This document shows, piece by piece, positions 1 through 8,327 of a DNA stretch of 64,000 bases. The notes under the pieces are model-generated. The model made no database searches. It was not told the DNA's origin and saw nothing but the letters and a program-made list of their open reading frames with translations. Position numbers and translations under genes: made by a program. The stretch comes from WGMI01 sp041739275 (GTDB lineage: Bacteria; Bacteroidota; Bacteroidia; Flavobacteriales; Schleiferiaceae). Location of the stretch: NCBI GenBank assembly GCA_041739275.1, contig JBGSOF010000014.1:11500-75499 (forward strand), read 5' to 3'. Within the stretch, counting starts at the first letter, position 1. Every line of letters begins with the position of its first letter.

Positions 1-549
1 AAAGATTTCTTTGTAATCAGCATGAATAAAATTCACATTTTTCATTCTGCTTTTCCACTCAAAAACACGCTTTTCAAAAGTTGAAACAGGAATTGGTGTA
101 TGCACTCCACATGGCGTGCTCATGTGTCCATCAGACTTCCTAAACCTGATAATTCCTCCATAACAAGTACGGGTAAGATAAAGGAAATCAGCACCATTAT
201 GATTGCTGTTAAATGAAGCCTTTACATCTTCATATACGATTACTGGATTTTCATTCTCAATTCTTTTTCTTCGCACCGCGTACCACTCAATGAGTTCGCG
301 CGGATTATCTTTCAATTTTTGCCAAATTTCAATAAGTGGTTTGAAGACATCCGAACCAATTCCGTGTTGTGGCGCAACAGTTGCTATGACAGCCCCACTC
401 CCGAGAAAGGGCTCATAGAATGCTTTAAAATTTGCGGGAAAACACTTAGAAATTTCGCCGGCAAATTTTTGTTTGTTACCAACCCACTTTAATAACTGGG
501 ACTTTGGAGGGGTATAGGTGGCGAATTTGCTATCTATGGTGAGTTGCAT
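1..549 (-). CDS. D12-class N6-adenine DNA methyltransferase (3' end cut by window edge)
   Basis: Reading the minus strand from an ATG at 549 gives 183 codons open to the window edge. The product starts with a KWVGNKQKFA segment (about residues 21-30), followed by motif I YEPFLGSG (45-52) and the segment DFLYLTRTCYGG. All are typical of Dam/DpnM-like D12 enzymes, which transfer a methyl group from SAM to adenine N6. The catalytic DPPY-type motif should lie beyond the cut, so the gene is partial here. It is divergent from the XRE regulator at 631 and the nuclease at 869, as expected for the modification half of a type II restriction system. The region is clearly more AT-rich than the genes after 1921, which suggests transfer. 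The family is secure; the recognition sequence is unknown. Confidence 0.9.
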   Translation of the reverse strand, partial: MQLTIDSKFATYTPPKSQLLKWVGNKQKFAGEISKCFPANFKAFYEPFLGSGAVIATVAPQHGIGSDVFKPLIEIWQKLKDNPRELIEWYAVRRKRIENENPVIVYEDVKASFNSNHNGADFLYLTRTCYGGIIRFRKSDGHMSTPCGVHTPIPVSTFEKRVFEWKSRMKNVNFIHADYKEIF

Positions 550-630
550 ACGAGAATTTTAACAAACATAATAGATAGTGTGCTAATATCCTATTTTGGG
601 TTATACTATTACAGAATATATTTTTCAACA

Positions 631-882
631 ATGAAAAAAAGCATTCGCTCTAAAGAATATAAAATTTTACTTACAACACTTTACAGTTTAAGGGTCGGTA
701 GCAATTTGCTCCAATCACAATTGGCTGAAAGACTAAATGTTCCTCAATCCTTCATAAGTAAAATTGAAAGTGGAGAGAGACGAATCGATCTGATAGAGCT
801 GAAAATGATTGTGGAATGCTTGGGAGTGTCATTGCCGGACTTTATATCTGAATTTGAAAGAAAACTAAATGCGACGAGTTGA
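631..882 (+). CDS. XRE-family helix-turn-helix regulator (C-protein-like)
   Basis: An 83-residue protein. The ATG at 631 is preferred over one at 544, because the upstream extension is low-complexity and this start follows an A/T-rich leader. The HTH spans about residues 22-70: QSQLAERLNVPQSFISKIESGERR is a canonical XRE second and third helix, with SISKIE-like spacing and a LGVSLPDF helix after it. Its end overlaps the start of the nuclease gene by 14 bases, so the two are probably co-transcribed and coupled. Small XRE proteins placed before a restriction gene and divergent from the methyltransferase usually act as controller proteins that delay nuclease expression. That role is inferred from position; I see no clear C-box palindrome. 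Confidence 0.8.
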   Translation: MKKSIRSKEYKILLTTLYSLRVGSNLLQSQLAERLNVPQSFISKIESGERRIDLIELKMIVECLGVSLPDFISEFERKLNATS

Positions 883-1735
883 ACGATTCGAGCACCAAGA
901 TTTGGAGTTTTGGGCGAATATTAAGTTGTTGAACCAACGATTGGGTTATGTCGAGAGAAAATCTGAAGTCAATCCAAACCCCGGTTTCATTGTTCCAACG
1001 AAGGAACAAATAATTCGAACTTTTACATCGGAAGGACTTAATGTTTCTAAATTAGTTCAAGATGATAGATTGACGGCGTTTGGTGAACTTATTATTGATT
1101 ATATGAATTGTCGTAGCAAGTTGCTGACCGAGCAAATTAAACCGAACTTAATGGACAAGGATCAAGCGAGGGAACTTTTTTATCGTCTAAAAGATGAATT
1201 GAATCCAACGTGTCCCTTACCAATGAATACACAGAAAGGTGAAAAAAGGGATTATGCGTTTCTGACCGGATTAGTAAATATGCTAATTGAAGGAAATAAA
1301 GGAAAGAGTCAATGCGATTATGATCCAGAGGAACTTACGGCAATAACAGAGAATAACTTTCCTGTGCGAACTCTTTCGAGACGAGTTGATGGTGCTTTTC
1401 CTGGAGTTAGGGACCCCATAGCTATTTGGGAGATAAAAGAATATTACTACACCACAACTTTTGGTAGCAGAGTGGCCGATGGTGTGTACGAAACGCAGCT
1501 AGATGGTTGGGAACTTTTGGAAGCGAGAAATAGAGTTGGACGTGACATCAAACACTATTTGATAGTTGATGACTATTACACATGGTGGACTAAAGGGCGT
1601 TCATATTTATGCAGACTAATAGACTCAATGCATATGGGTTTAGTTACAGAAATTCTCTTTGGAAGAGAAATACTTGATCGTGTACCTGAACTCGTTGGGG
1701 AGTGGATGGGAAACGGTGGACAGGTTGATGATTAA
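869..1735 (+). CDS. Probable type II restriction endonuclease, PD-(D/E)XK type
   Basis: 288 residues. I do not recognise a named family from overall sequence. Residues 171-190 read RRVDGAFPG...IAIWEIK, giving D174 followed by E188-x-K190, the usual spacing of a PD-(D/E)XK metal-dependent nuclease core, here in a beta-strand-like hydrophobic context (AIWEIKEYYY). The gene overlaps the upstream XRE gene by 14 bases and lies opposite an adenine methyltransferase, so a restriction enzyme cutting the site protected by that methylase is the natural reading. Codon use is AT-rich like the two neighbours, so all three probably arrived together. The nuclease call is an inference from motif plus context. 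Confidence 0.7.
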   Translation: MRRVERFEHQDLEFWANIKLLNQRLGYVERKSEVNPNPGFIVPTKEQIIRTFTSEGLNVSKLVQDDRLTAFGELIIDYMNCRSKLLTEQIKPNLMDKDQARELFYRLKDELNPTCPLPMNTQKGEKRDYAFLTGLVNMLIEGNKGKSQCDYDPEELTAITENNFPVRTLSRRVDGAFPGVRDPIAIWEIKEYYYTTTFGSRVADGVYETQLDGWELLEARNRVGRDIKHYLIVDDYYTWWTKGRSYLCRLIDSMHMGLVTEILFGREILDRVPELVGEWMGNGGQVDD

Positions 1736-1920
1736 ACTATCGCAACGGAACTTAGTTAGAGAAGTATTTTAACACGGCTTTCGCAAGTAGTTTTGGTATA
1801 CTAAAAAGGAGAACTGGTCATCAGTTTATTGGTAGTCGAGATTTTAGCGCACAGAATGAGGCCGCAAGATTATTTTAGAAAGCAAGTATTTGTCCATCTG
1901 AAAGCGTCTTTCAAAAAATC

Positions 1921-3360
1921 TTACCGCCCTTCACTTTCGTCCAGCCAACCCCCTCCGAGCGCTTTGTACATATTGACATACGCGCTCAACCTCAAGGCAA
2001 TCACCTGCTGTAGCTCGAGTTCGGCATCGAAGGCCTGACGCTGAGACTCGAGGTACTCCAGGTAGCTGGTCACCCCTTGATCGTATCGGCGTTGCGAGAG
2101 AAGTTGCGCATGTAGTGCAGCCTCAGCTCTTTTTTCGACGATCGCAAGCTGTTGGTCCAAGGTGCGCATCTCCACGCGAAGGTCTTCTACCTCTCTCAAG
2201 GCATTGAGCACGGCCAATTGATAGTTGAGCCGTGTCTGCTCCGCGATGCTCTGTTTGATGTCGACTTGGCGTTTGAGCTGATTGAAATAGAACAGCGGAC
2301 CCACCAAACCGGCGGATACATTCCACAGAGGGTTCGATATCAGGTTGTTCGACAAATCGTTTGCCCCCATACCAATGGTTCCTCCCAGGCTTAAGCTCGG
2401 GAGTCGCTCGCCTTGAGCCGCACCGATTTGCGCATTGGCCGCGGCAAATCTGCGCTCTTGTTGTGCCAAATCCGGTCTGCGATTGATGAGCGCCAAGGGA
2501 ACCCGATCGGGCAGGGAGGCCTGATTGTTGAGTTCTTTGAGCTCTGTGCGTTCCGGAATAGGCCGCGGATACGAAGCGGTCAAGAGACAGAGTGCATTGT
2601 TCGCTTTTACCGCGGCGCGTTCGTACACAGGCACCGCTCCGGCGGCTATGGCTTGTTGAATCTTCGCTTGGTCGAGATCGATCTCGGCCACAATGCCCCG
2701 ATCAAAACGCGCTTGAATAATGTTCTCCATGCTGTCGCGTAGGGCCGCATTCCTCCGGGCCACTTCGAGCTGGGCCCTGCTTTGGAGCAAGGTGAAGTAG
2801 GCATCCATCACCTCGACCACCAATCCCAATTGAAGGCTCCGATAACCAAATTCACTCGCGCTGAGCTCGGCCATTCCCGACTCGTTTCGGCGCCTGAGTT
2901 TTCCCCAGAGATCAATTTCCCAAGCTACGGCGCCATAGCCATAAAAGAATTGCTGGCTTTCCGTGCTATACCCGCCATTGAGCAAATTGCCCGATTGGGC
3001 GTTGAGCCCGTAATTGAACTTTGGCAGCAGATCTGCTTTGCTGATCCCCAATAGAGAGCGGGCCTGAACAATGTTCTCGGCAGAAATTGCGAGGTTCTGA
3101 TTTTGCGAAAGCGCCCGGCGCACCAAGCTGTCGAGCACAGGGTCGGGAACCAAGGTCCACCATCCCGGACCGTCGATGGCAAAATCGGGCAAACTGTCGG
3201 TTCGCACCGCAAAGCTGCTGTCGGCATAGTCGAACCCGCCCGGCAGAACCAATTCTTCACCTTTGTATTTGGGACCCACTTTGCAGGCAGAGAGCAAGAG
3301 CAAGCCGGCCATGCCCGTCAGCCCAAGCGTTTTTATGAAGTCGAAGCGATTAGGCTTCAT
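1921..3360 (-). CDS. TolC/NodT-family outer membrane efflux lipoprotein
   Basis: 479 residues from the ATG at 3360, which is chosen because it starts directly before a lipoprotein signal (MKPNRFDF...GLLLLSAC, lipid on Cys26). An ATG at 3399 would overlap the pump gene by 50 bases instead of 11. After the signal come the VGPKYKGEELVLP segment typical of NodT/OprM/CusC proteins and two long helical OEP repeats, with the conserved NRRPDLAQQERRFAAANAQIGAAQGERLP-type motif split around residue 300. It forms the outer membrane exit duct of a tripartite pump, and is third and last in the operon after the fusion protein and RND pump. Substrate is unknown. Gene family is certain. Confidence 0.95.
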   Translation of the reverse strand: MKPNRFDFIKTLGLTGMAGLLLLSACKVGPKYKGEELVLPGGFDYADSSFAVRTDSLPDFAIDGPGWWTLVPDPVLDSLVRRALSQNQNLAISAENIVQARSLLGISKADLLPKFNYGLNAQSGNLLNGGYSTESQQFFYGYGAVAWEIDLWGKLRRRNESGMAELSASEFGYRSLQLGLVVEVMDAYFTLLQSRAQLEVARRNAALRDSMENIIQARFDRGIVAEIDLDQAKIQQAIAAGAVPVYERAAVKANNALCLLTASYPRPIPERTELKELNNQASLPDRVPLALINRRPDLAQQERRFAAANAQIGAAQGERLPSLSLGGTIGMGANDLSNNLISNPLWNVSAGLVGPLFYFNQLKRQVDIKQSIAEQTRLNYQLAVLNALREVEDLRVEMRTLDQQLAIVEKRAEAALHAQLLSQRRYDQGVTSYLEYLESQRQAFDAELELQQVIALRLSAYVNMYKALGGGWLDESEGR

Positions 3361-6300
3361 GTTCGACGGTGTTTTGAAGGAGTTCGCGTTTGCGCTCATA
3401 GCCGGCGAGTTTCCCGATCAGAATAAAGAGCATGGGGTAGACAAACACCCCGAGCAGGGTGGCGATGCCGATGCCTCCGAGCAGGGCAACGCCCATCACT
3501 TTACGGGCTTCGGCTCCGGTGCCCGAAGCGAAGATCAGCGGCAAGATGCCGAGGATAAAGGCAAACACGGTCATCAGAATCGGTCTGAAGCGGAGTTTGG
3601 CCGCCTCCATGGCCGAGTCGTACAAACTCAGCCCTTCGTCGAACTTAATCTTGGCAAACTCGACGATCAGAATGGCGTTTTTCGCGGCCATGGCAATGAG
3701 CATCACCAGCGAAATTTGAGCGAATACGTTGTTTTCGTAGCTGTTGCTGAACAGTCTGAACAAGAACAAAAAGAGGAAGGCACCGAAGAGGGCCATCGGG
3801 GTTCCCAGCAGAATGCTAAAGGGCAAGGACCAGCTTTCGTACTGAGCCGCGAGAATGAGAAAGACCAAGATCAGGGAGAGTGCAAAGACCCCCGCACTGC
3901 CGCCCGCGGCCTGTTTTTCTTGAAAACTCATGGCGTTCCACGAATAACCCATATCCGAAGGGAGCACTTCGGCAGCCACTTCTTCGAGCGCCTTCATGGC
4001 CTGAGCCGAACTATAGCCCGCCGCAGGAACTCCGCTCACTTCGGCAGATCGATACAGATTGAAGCGATTGGTGTAATCGGGGCCGTTGAATTCGCGAACT
4101 CGGGCAAACGTGCTCACGGGCACCATTTGTCCGTCGCGGTTTCGGACCGAGTAGAGTTCGAGCTGATCGGGGCTCTGTCGATACGAATTCTCGGCTTGGA
4201 CATAACTGCGATACAAGCGCCCATACCGGTTGAAATCGTTGATGTACGAGCCTCCGAGAAACGCGCCAAACGTGGTGTAAACCTCGTTGAGATCGACCCC
4301 GGTTTTTAGGATTTTGTCGATGTCCAGTTCGATCATCCGCTGCGGAACCGCGCTTTGGAATTGAGAAAAGGCCGAACCAATCTCGGGTCTTTTTCGCGCG
4401 GCTTCGGCAAAGGCCTGTGTGTGGGCAAAGAGATAGTCGGGGGTGCCCCCGCTGCGGTCTTGAATCATGATGCTGAAACCCGATCCGTTGCCCAATCCGG
4501 GAATGGGTGGAGGGGTAAAGCTAAAGGCGATGGCGTTGGTGATTCCCCTCAACCTCATATTGAGTTTTTGGGTGAACTCTTTGGCCGTTCCCTCCCGTTC
4601 AGACCATTCGTCGAGCGAAATAAAGAAGAAGGCATTGTTGGTGTTGAACGAGCCACTCAACATCGAAAAGCCTGTGAGCGTGGTGATGTATTCAATCTCG
4701 GAATACTCTGCCAAAATAGATTCCACTTGACGGCTGATTTCGTCGGTGCGCTGCAGAGAGCTCGCATTGGGGAGTTGTACGTTGAGCATGCAATAACCCA
4801 TGTCTTCTTCGGGAACGAAGCCCCCGGGCACTTTGAGACCGAACAAGCCCGCACCCACGGCCGTCGCCAAGAGGAGTATGACCCCGCGCGCTGTTTTTCG
4901 GCCGAGAATCCTCGTCCAGCGCATGTATCCTTCGGTGCTTCGATCGAAGAAGCCGTTAAAGCCGTCGAAAAATTTTCCGAGCGGTCCAGGGGTTTTGGCG
5001 TGCGGCCGCATCAAAATACTGCAAAGCGCGGGGCTGAGGCTCAGGGCATTGATGGACGAAATAATCACCGACACCGCAATGGTGATGGCAAACTGCTGAT
5101 AGAGGCGGCCGGTAATTCCCGCCATACCGGCCACGGGAATGAACACCGCAACCAACACCAGAGAAGTGGCGATAATCGGAGCGGTGACCTCCTTCATGGC
5201 GGCTGTCGTCGCGGCACGAGCGCTCAGGCCTTCCTGCATTTTTACTTGGACCGCTTCCACAACCACGATGGCGTCGTCGACCACAATGCCGATGGCAAGT
5301 ACCAAACCCAAGAGCGACAACACATTAATCGAAAACCCCAGCATCGGGAAAACTGCAAAGGCCCCGATCAGAGAGACGGGGATCGCGAGGGTGGGGATGA
5401 GCGTGGCTCTCCAGTCTTGGATAAACAAGAACACCACTAAAACCACCAAGAGCAGAGCAATGACGAGGGTTTCGATAATCTCTTCAATGCCTGAAGTAAT
5501 CGGCAAGGTCGAGTCGAGCCCCACGGTGTAGTCCATTCCCTCGGGGAATTTGGACTTGAGCAAATCCATTTCTGCGCGCACGGTGGCCGCAACCTCGACA
5601 GAATTCGAACCCGGGGCCTGATAGATGGCGATGGCCGCACCCGCTCCGGTTTTGCCGGGCGTGTCGCCATGGGCTGATTCCGTAAATCGAATTAAGGCGT
5701 TGTAGTTCTCCACGGCCATTTGAACCCGTGCCACATCGCGAACCCTGATTTGGCTGCCGTCGGGATGCGTTCTCACCACGATGTTTCCGAACTGTTCCTC
5801 GGTGAGCAGCCGTTCGGGCAAGCGCACGGTGTAGGTGAATTCCGTTCCCGGAGGCGCGGGTTCTGCCCCGAATTTTCCGCCCGGAATCACTACGTTTTGC
5901 GCTCGAACGGCGGCGACGATTTCGTTGATCCCGATCCCCATGTGCGCGAGGCGGTCCGGTTTTACCCAGAGCCTCATGGCGTATTCGGGGCTTCCAAGCA
6001 CATCGACTCGGCCGACTCCCGGAATCCGCGCAAGCCGGTCTTTGATGTTGATATTGGCGTAGTTGCCGAGGAATTCTTGATTGGCTTCGCCGTCTGCTGA
6101 GTGCAGGTTGACCAGCATCAAAATGTTGGGCATGGCCTTTTGCGTGGTCACACCCAGTCGCTTCACTTCTTCGGGCAGCTTGGCCGTGGCCGAAGACACC
6201 CGGTTTTGGGTAAAGACCGTGTTTAAGTCGGGGTCTGTACCCACTTCAAACGACACATCGATGTTTACGGAACCGTCGTTGGAGTTGGTCGATTTCATGT

Positions 6301-6544
6301 AAATCATGTTCTCGACCCCGTTGATCTGTTGTTCGAGGGGGGTTGCGACACTCTGTTCTCCCGTAATGGAGTTTGCGCCCGTAAACTGAGTGCGCACTTG
6401 CACCACCGGCGGGGTGATGTTGGGGTATTGCTCGATGGGGAGATCGCCCACGGCCAAGGCGCCGACAATCACCATCACAATGGAAATAACGAACGAAAGG
6501 ATCGGTCGTTTTACGAAGAAGAATTCTTGAGAAGCGTGACTCAC
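3350..6544 (-). CDS. RND-superfamily efflux pump, HAE1 (AcrB/MexB-like) inner membrane transporter
   Basis: 1064 residues, full length for the family, with a GTG start at 6544 that overlaps the stop of the fusion-protein gene (GTGA). TM1 follows a short cytoplasmic leader (FFVKRPILSFVISIVMVIVGALAV). The first porter domain begins PIEQYPNITPPVVQVRTQFTGA. The TM4 proton-relay segment AIGIVVDDAIVVVEAV carries the two adjacent aspartates. The matching C-terminal half has GTPMALFGAFLF and a long TM bundle. The tandem-repeat design with two large periplasmic loops is typical of drug/hydrophobe exporters rather than metal pumps. It exports substrates to the outside using the proton gradient, docking to the neighbouring fusion protein and TolC-like duct. 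Specificity cannot be read. Confidence 0.97.
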   Translation of the reverse strand: MSHASQEFFFVKRPILSFVISIVMVIVGALAVGDLPIEQYPNITPPVVQVRTQFTGANSITGEQSVATPLEQQINGVENMIYMKSTNSNDGSVNIDVSFEVGTDPDLNTVFTQNRVSSATAKLPEEVKRLGVTTQKAMPNILMLVNLHSADGEANQEFLGNYANINIKDRLARIPGVGRVDVLGSPEYAMRLWVKPDRLAHMGIGINEIVAAVRAQNVVIPGGKFGAEPAPPGTEFTYTVRLPERLLTEEQFGNIVVRTHPDGSQIRVRDVARVQMAVENYNALIRFTESAHGDTPGKTGAGAAIAIYQAPGSNSVEVAATVRAEMDLLKSKFPEGMDYTVGLDSTLPITSGIEEIIETLVIALLLVVLVVFLFIQDWRATLIPTLAIPVSLIGAFAVFPMLGFSINVLSLLGLVLAIGIVVDDAIVVVEAVQVKMQEGLSARAATTAAMKEVTAPIIATSLVLVAVFIPVAGMAGITGRLYQQFAITIAVSVIISSINALSLSPALCSILMRPHAKTPGPLGKFFDGFNGFFDRSTEGYMRWTRILGRKTARGVILLLATAVGAGLFGLKVPGGFVPEEDMGYCMLNVQLPNASSLQRTDEISRQVESILAEYSEIEYITTLTGFSMLSGSFNTNNAFFFISLDEWSEREGTAKEFTQKLNMRLRGITNAIAFSFTPPPIPGLGNGSGFSIMIQDRSGGTPDYLFAHTQAFAEAARKRPEIGSAFSQFQSAVPQRMIELDIDKILKTGVDLNEVYTTFGAFLGGSYINDFNRYGRLYRSYVQAENSYRQSPDQLELYSVRNRDGQMVPVSTFARVREFNGPDYTNRFNLYRSAEVSGVPAAGYSSAQAMKALEEVAAEVLPSDMGYSWNAMSFQEKQAAGGSAGVFALSLILVFLILAAQYESWSLPFSILLGTPMALFGAFLFLFLFRLFSNSYENNVFAQISLVMLIAMAAKNAILIVEFAKIKFDEGLSLYDSAMEAAKLRFRPILMTVFAFILGILPLIFASGTGAEARKVMGVALLGGIGIATLLGVFVYPMLFILIGKLAGYERKRELLQNTVEHEA

Positions 6545-7683
6545 GGCTTGGAGGATACGGCGTTAGACAGAGCTTCTCCGACGACTACTTCGACCTGGAT
6601 GTCGGGTCGCAGCATTTGAATCGCCTCGGTAATCACTCGGTCGCCCGGCTTGAATTCGGCGCGAACGGCATAATTCGGTCCTTGAGTTCCGGCGCGTTCA
6701 ACGCCCTGTTGCCGAGTTTTTCCGCTGGCATCGGCCACCCAAACGAAATAGCGCCCTTGCAGTTCGACGACCGCGCGTTGGGGGATCAAATAAATTCCAT
6801 CGAGCCGGTCGACATTCACCTTGATTCGGGCAAACTGTCCGGGGCGAATTTCGCCTTGGGGGTTGGCAAAAGCCACTTGCATGAGCAGGGTTCCCGTGCT
6901 GGCGTCGAGCCCCCGATCGAGGAATCGAAACACCCCGGGTTCGGGGTAATGGCTTCCGTCGCTCAACACGAGTTCGAAACTGGTCGAATCGGCCGCGTGT
7001 TTGGGTTGATCGTGATACTTGCGAATCAACTCCAAATAGTCGTTTTCGTTGAGAAAGAACTCCACGTAAACCGAGTCGAGTTTAGAAACGGTATTGAGGA
7101 TGACGGGGTTCGGCTCGCGTCCGACATATTCGCCCACCTTGGCTTTCGTCTTGCCGATCAGGCCGTCTATGGGCGATTGAATACGGGTGTAACTGAGATT
7201 GACACGGGCCCCTTCCACTCGAGCACGGGCCGCTTGAACTTGAGCCTGGGCGGCGCCTACTTTGGCTCGGGCGGCATCTAAGTCTCTTTTGCTCACCGCA
7301 TTGATTTCGGCTAAAGGCTCAATGCGCCTGAGTTCATTTTCTGCATTCACCAAGTTGACTTGAGTCTCGGCCAATTGGCTTTGTGCTTCTTGTACTTTGA
7401 GCTCGAACGGCTGAGGATCAATAGTATATAGCAATTGCCCTCGGTTGACTTTGCGCCCCTCAGCAAAGTGAAGTCCTTCTAAGAATCCATCGACTCGGGC
7501 GCGAATCGGGACGTCTTGACGCCCGTACACCTGGCCAACAAACTCCTTGTACAGAGGCACCTGGCTCGTCTTGAGCTCCATGCCTTTGAGTTTGGGGACC
7601 GAAGCAGTCGGTTGCTCTTTTTTTGAACAAGCGGCGACGGATGCGATGATGAGAAAAGCACCCCAAGTGAGTTTTGGCTTCAT
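6541..7683 (-). CDS. RND efflux membrane fusion (adaptor) lipoprotein
   Basis: 380 residues from the ATG at 7683. This start places a lipoprotein signal at the N terminus (MKPKLTWG...SVAACSKKE, lipid on Cys19); a start at 7749 would add 22 unlikely residues. The mature part has the barrel-sandwich hairpin (PIRARVDGFLEGLHFAEGRKV ... SPIDGLIGKTKAKVGEYV) separated by an alpha-helical coiled-coil hairpin rich in Q, A and L, then the beta-barrel and membrane-proximal domains. This is the AcrA/MexA design. It bridges the pump at 3350-6544 and the outer membrane factor. First gene of the three-gene operon; its stop overlaps the pump start by a few bases, so translation is probably coupled. Confidence 0.95.
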   Translation of the reverse strand: MKPKLTWGAFLIIASVAACSKKEQPTASVPKLKGMELKTSQVPLYKEFVGQVYGRQDVPIRARVDGFLEGLHFAEGRKVNRGQLLYTIDPQPFELKVQEAQSQLAETQVNLVNAENELRRIEPLAEINAVSKRDLDAARAKVGAAQAQVQAARARVEGARVNLSYTRIQSPIDGLIGKTKAKVGEYVGREPNPVILNTVSKLDSVYVEFFLNENDYLELIRKYHDQPKHAADSTSFELVLSDGSHYPEPGVFRFLDRGLDASTGTLLMQVAFANPQGEIRPGQFARIKVNVDRLDGIYLIPQRAVVELQGRYFVWVADASGKTRQQGVERAGTQGPNYAVRAEFKPGDRVITEAIQMLRPDIQVEVVVGEALSNAVSSKP

Positions 7684-7761
7684 GTCTTCAATTTGGCTGA
7701 GGAAAAGTAGCCTTTTTGCAACGGTTTTATTTCGAGGTGTACGATTCATTTTGAAAAAGAC

Positions 7762-7794
7762 AAAAAAAACCCGATCGCATAAAAATGGATCGGG
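7762..7794 (-). terminator. Intrinsic terminator after the periplasmic protein gene
   Basis: Arms CCCGATC (7770-7776) and GATCGGG (7788-7794) with an 11-base loop. On the minus strand the stem is followed by eight T residues. It lies between the 7816-8271 gene and the efflux operon, so that small gene is probably its own transcript or only partly read through. Confidence 0.75.
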
Positions 7795-7815
7795 TCGAAA
7801 AGAGGTCTAATTCAA

Positions 7816-8271
7816 TTAGAGCTCTCCGGGAAAGGGAATCTGGTCTCCGATTTCGACGCTGATGTTGTCGGTTACGTACACTTCGAATTGATACCAAGTG
7901 GCCGCTTTGATGCCGCCGATCTGCTTCTTGGCTTTCTTCATGTATTTGGCTGCGAGGTCTTCGCGCGCCGAACGGAGGCTGTGCATTTCAGCCGCCAGTT
8001 CAGCCGCTTTGGCGTCGGTAATCGTCGCATAGTTCGACGCATAATCTTTGATGAGCGCGATTCGGCGATTGCCCAGTTCGTTCATCTTGGTTTCGTACTC
8101 GGTGTACACGGGCCAAAACAGTTCGGCTTCTGCAGCGCTCAACTGCAATACTTGCTCAAGCGCTTGGCGCTTTTCCATTTTGAACACACTGCGAATCACT
8201 TCCATTTCCGACTGAGCCGAAGCAGCCACCGGAGCCAATGCGATCAAAACACCCACAATAAAACGCTTCAT
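7816..8271 (-). CDS. Small periplasmic protein with signal peptide, Spy/CpxP-like helical type (uncertain)
   Basis: 151 residues. Residues 1-19 (MKRFIVGVLIALAPVAASA) are a clear Sec signal with an AxA cleavage site. The rest is predicted almost wholly helical and charged, with a segment LSAAEAELFWPVYTEYETKMNELGNRR (about 43-69) of the kind seen in Bacteroidota proteins loosely related to Spy/LTxxQ chaperones and stress-sensor partners. No catalytic motif is visible. It lies just upstream of, and in the same orientation as, the RND efflux operon but is separated from it by a terminator. A role in envelope stress sensing is possible but is only inferred. Confidence 0.7.
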   Translation of the reverse strand: MKRFIVGVLIALAPVAASAQSEMEVIRSVFKMEKRQALEQVLQLSAAEAELFWPVYTEYETKMNELGNRRIALIKDYASNYATITDAKAAELAAEMHSLRSAREDLAAKYMKKAKKQIGGIKAATWYQFEVYVTDNISVEIGDQIPFPGEL

Positions 8272-8327
8272 AAACTTTGTTTTAGGTTTTCTGAGTGCGA
8301 ATTAAAGCAAAACAATGCTTCGAACGA

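Noticed and set aside
3263..5440. Long plus-strand open frames opposite the RND pump gene.
   Set aside because: They are shadows of a strong coding gene with biased third positions; the products are His/Gly/Arg-rich without domains.
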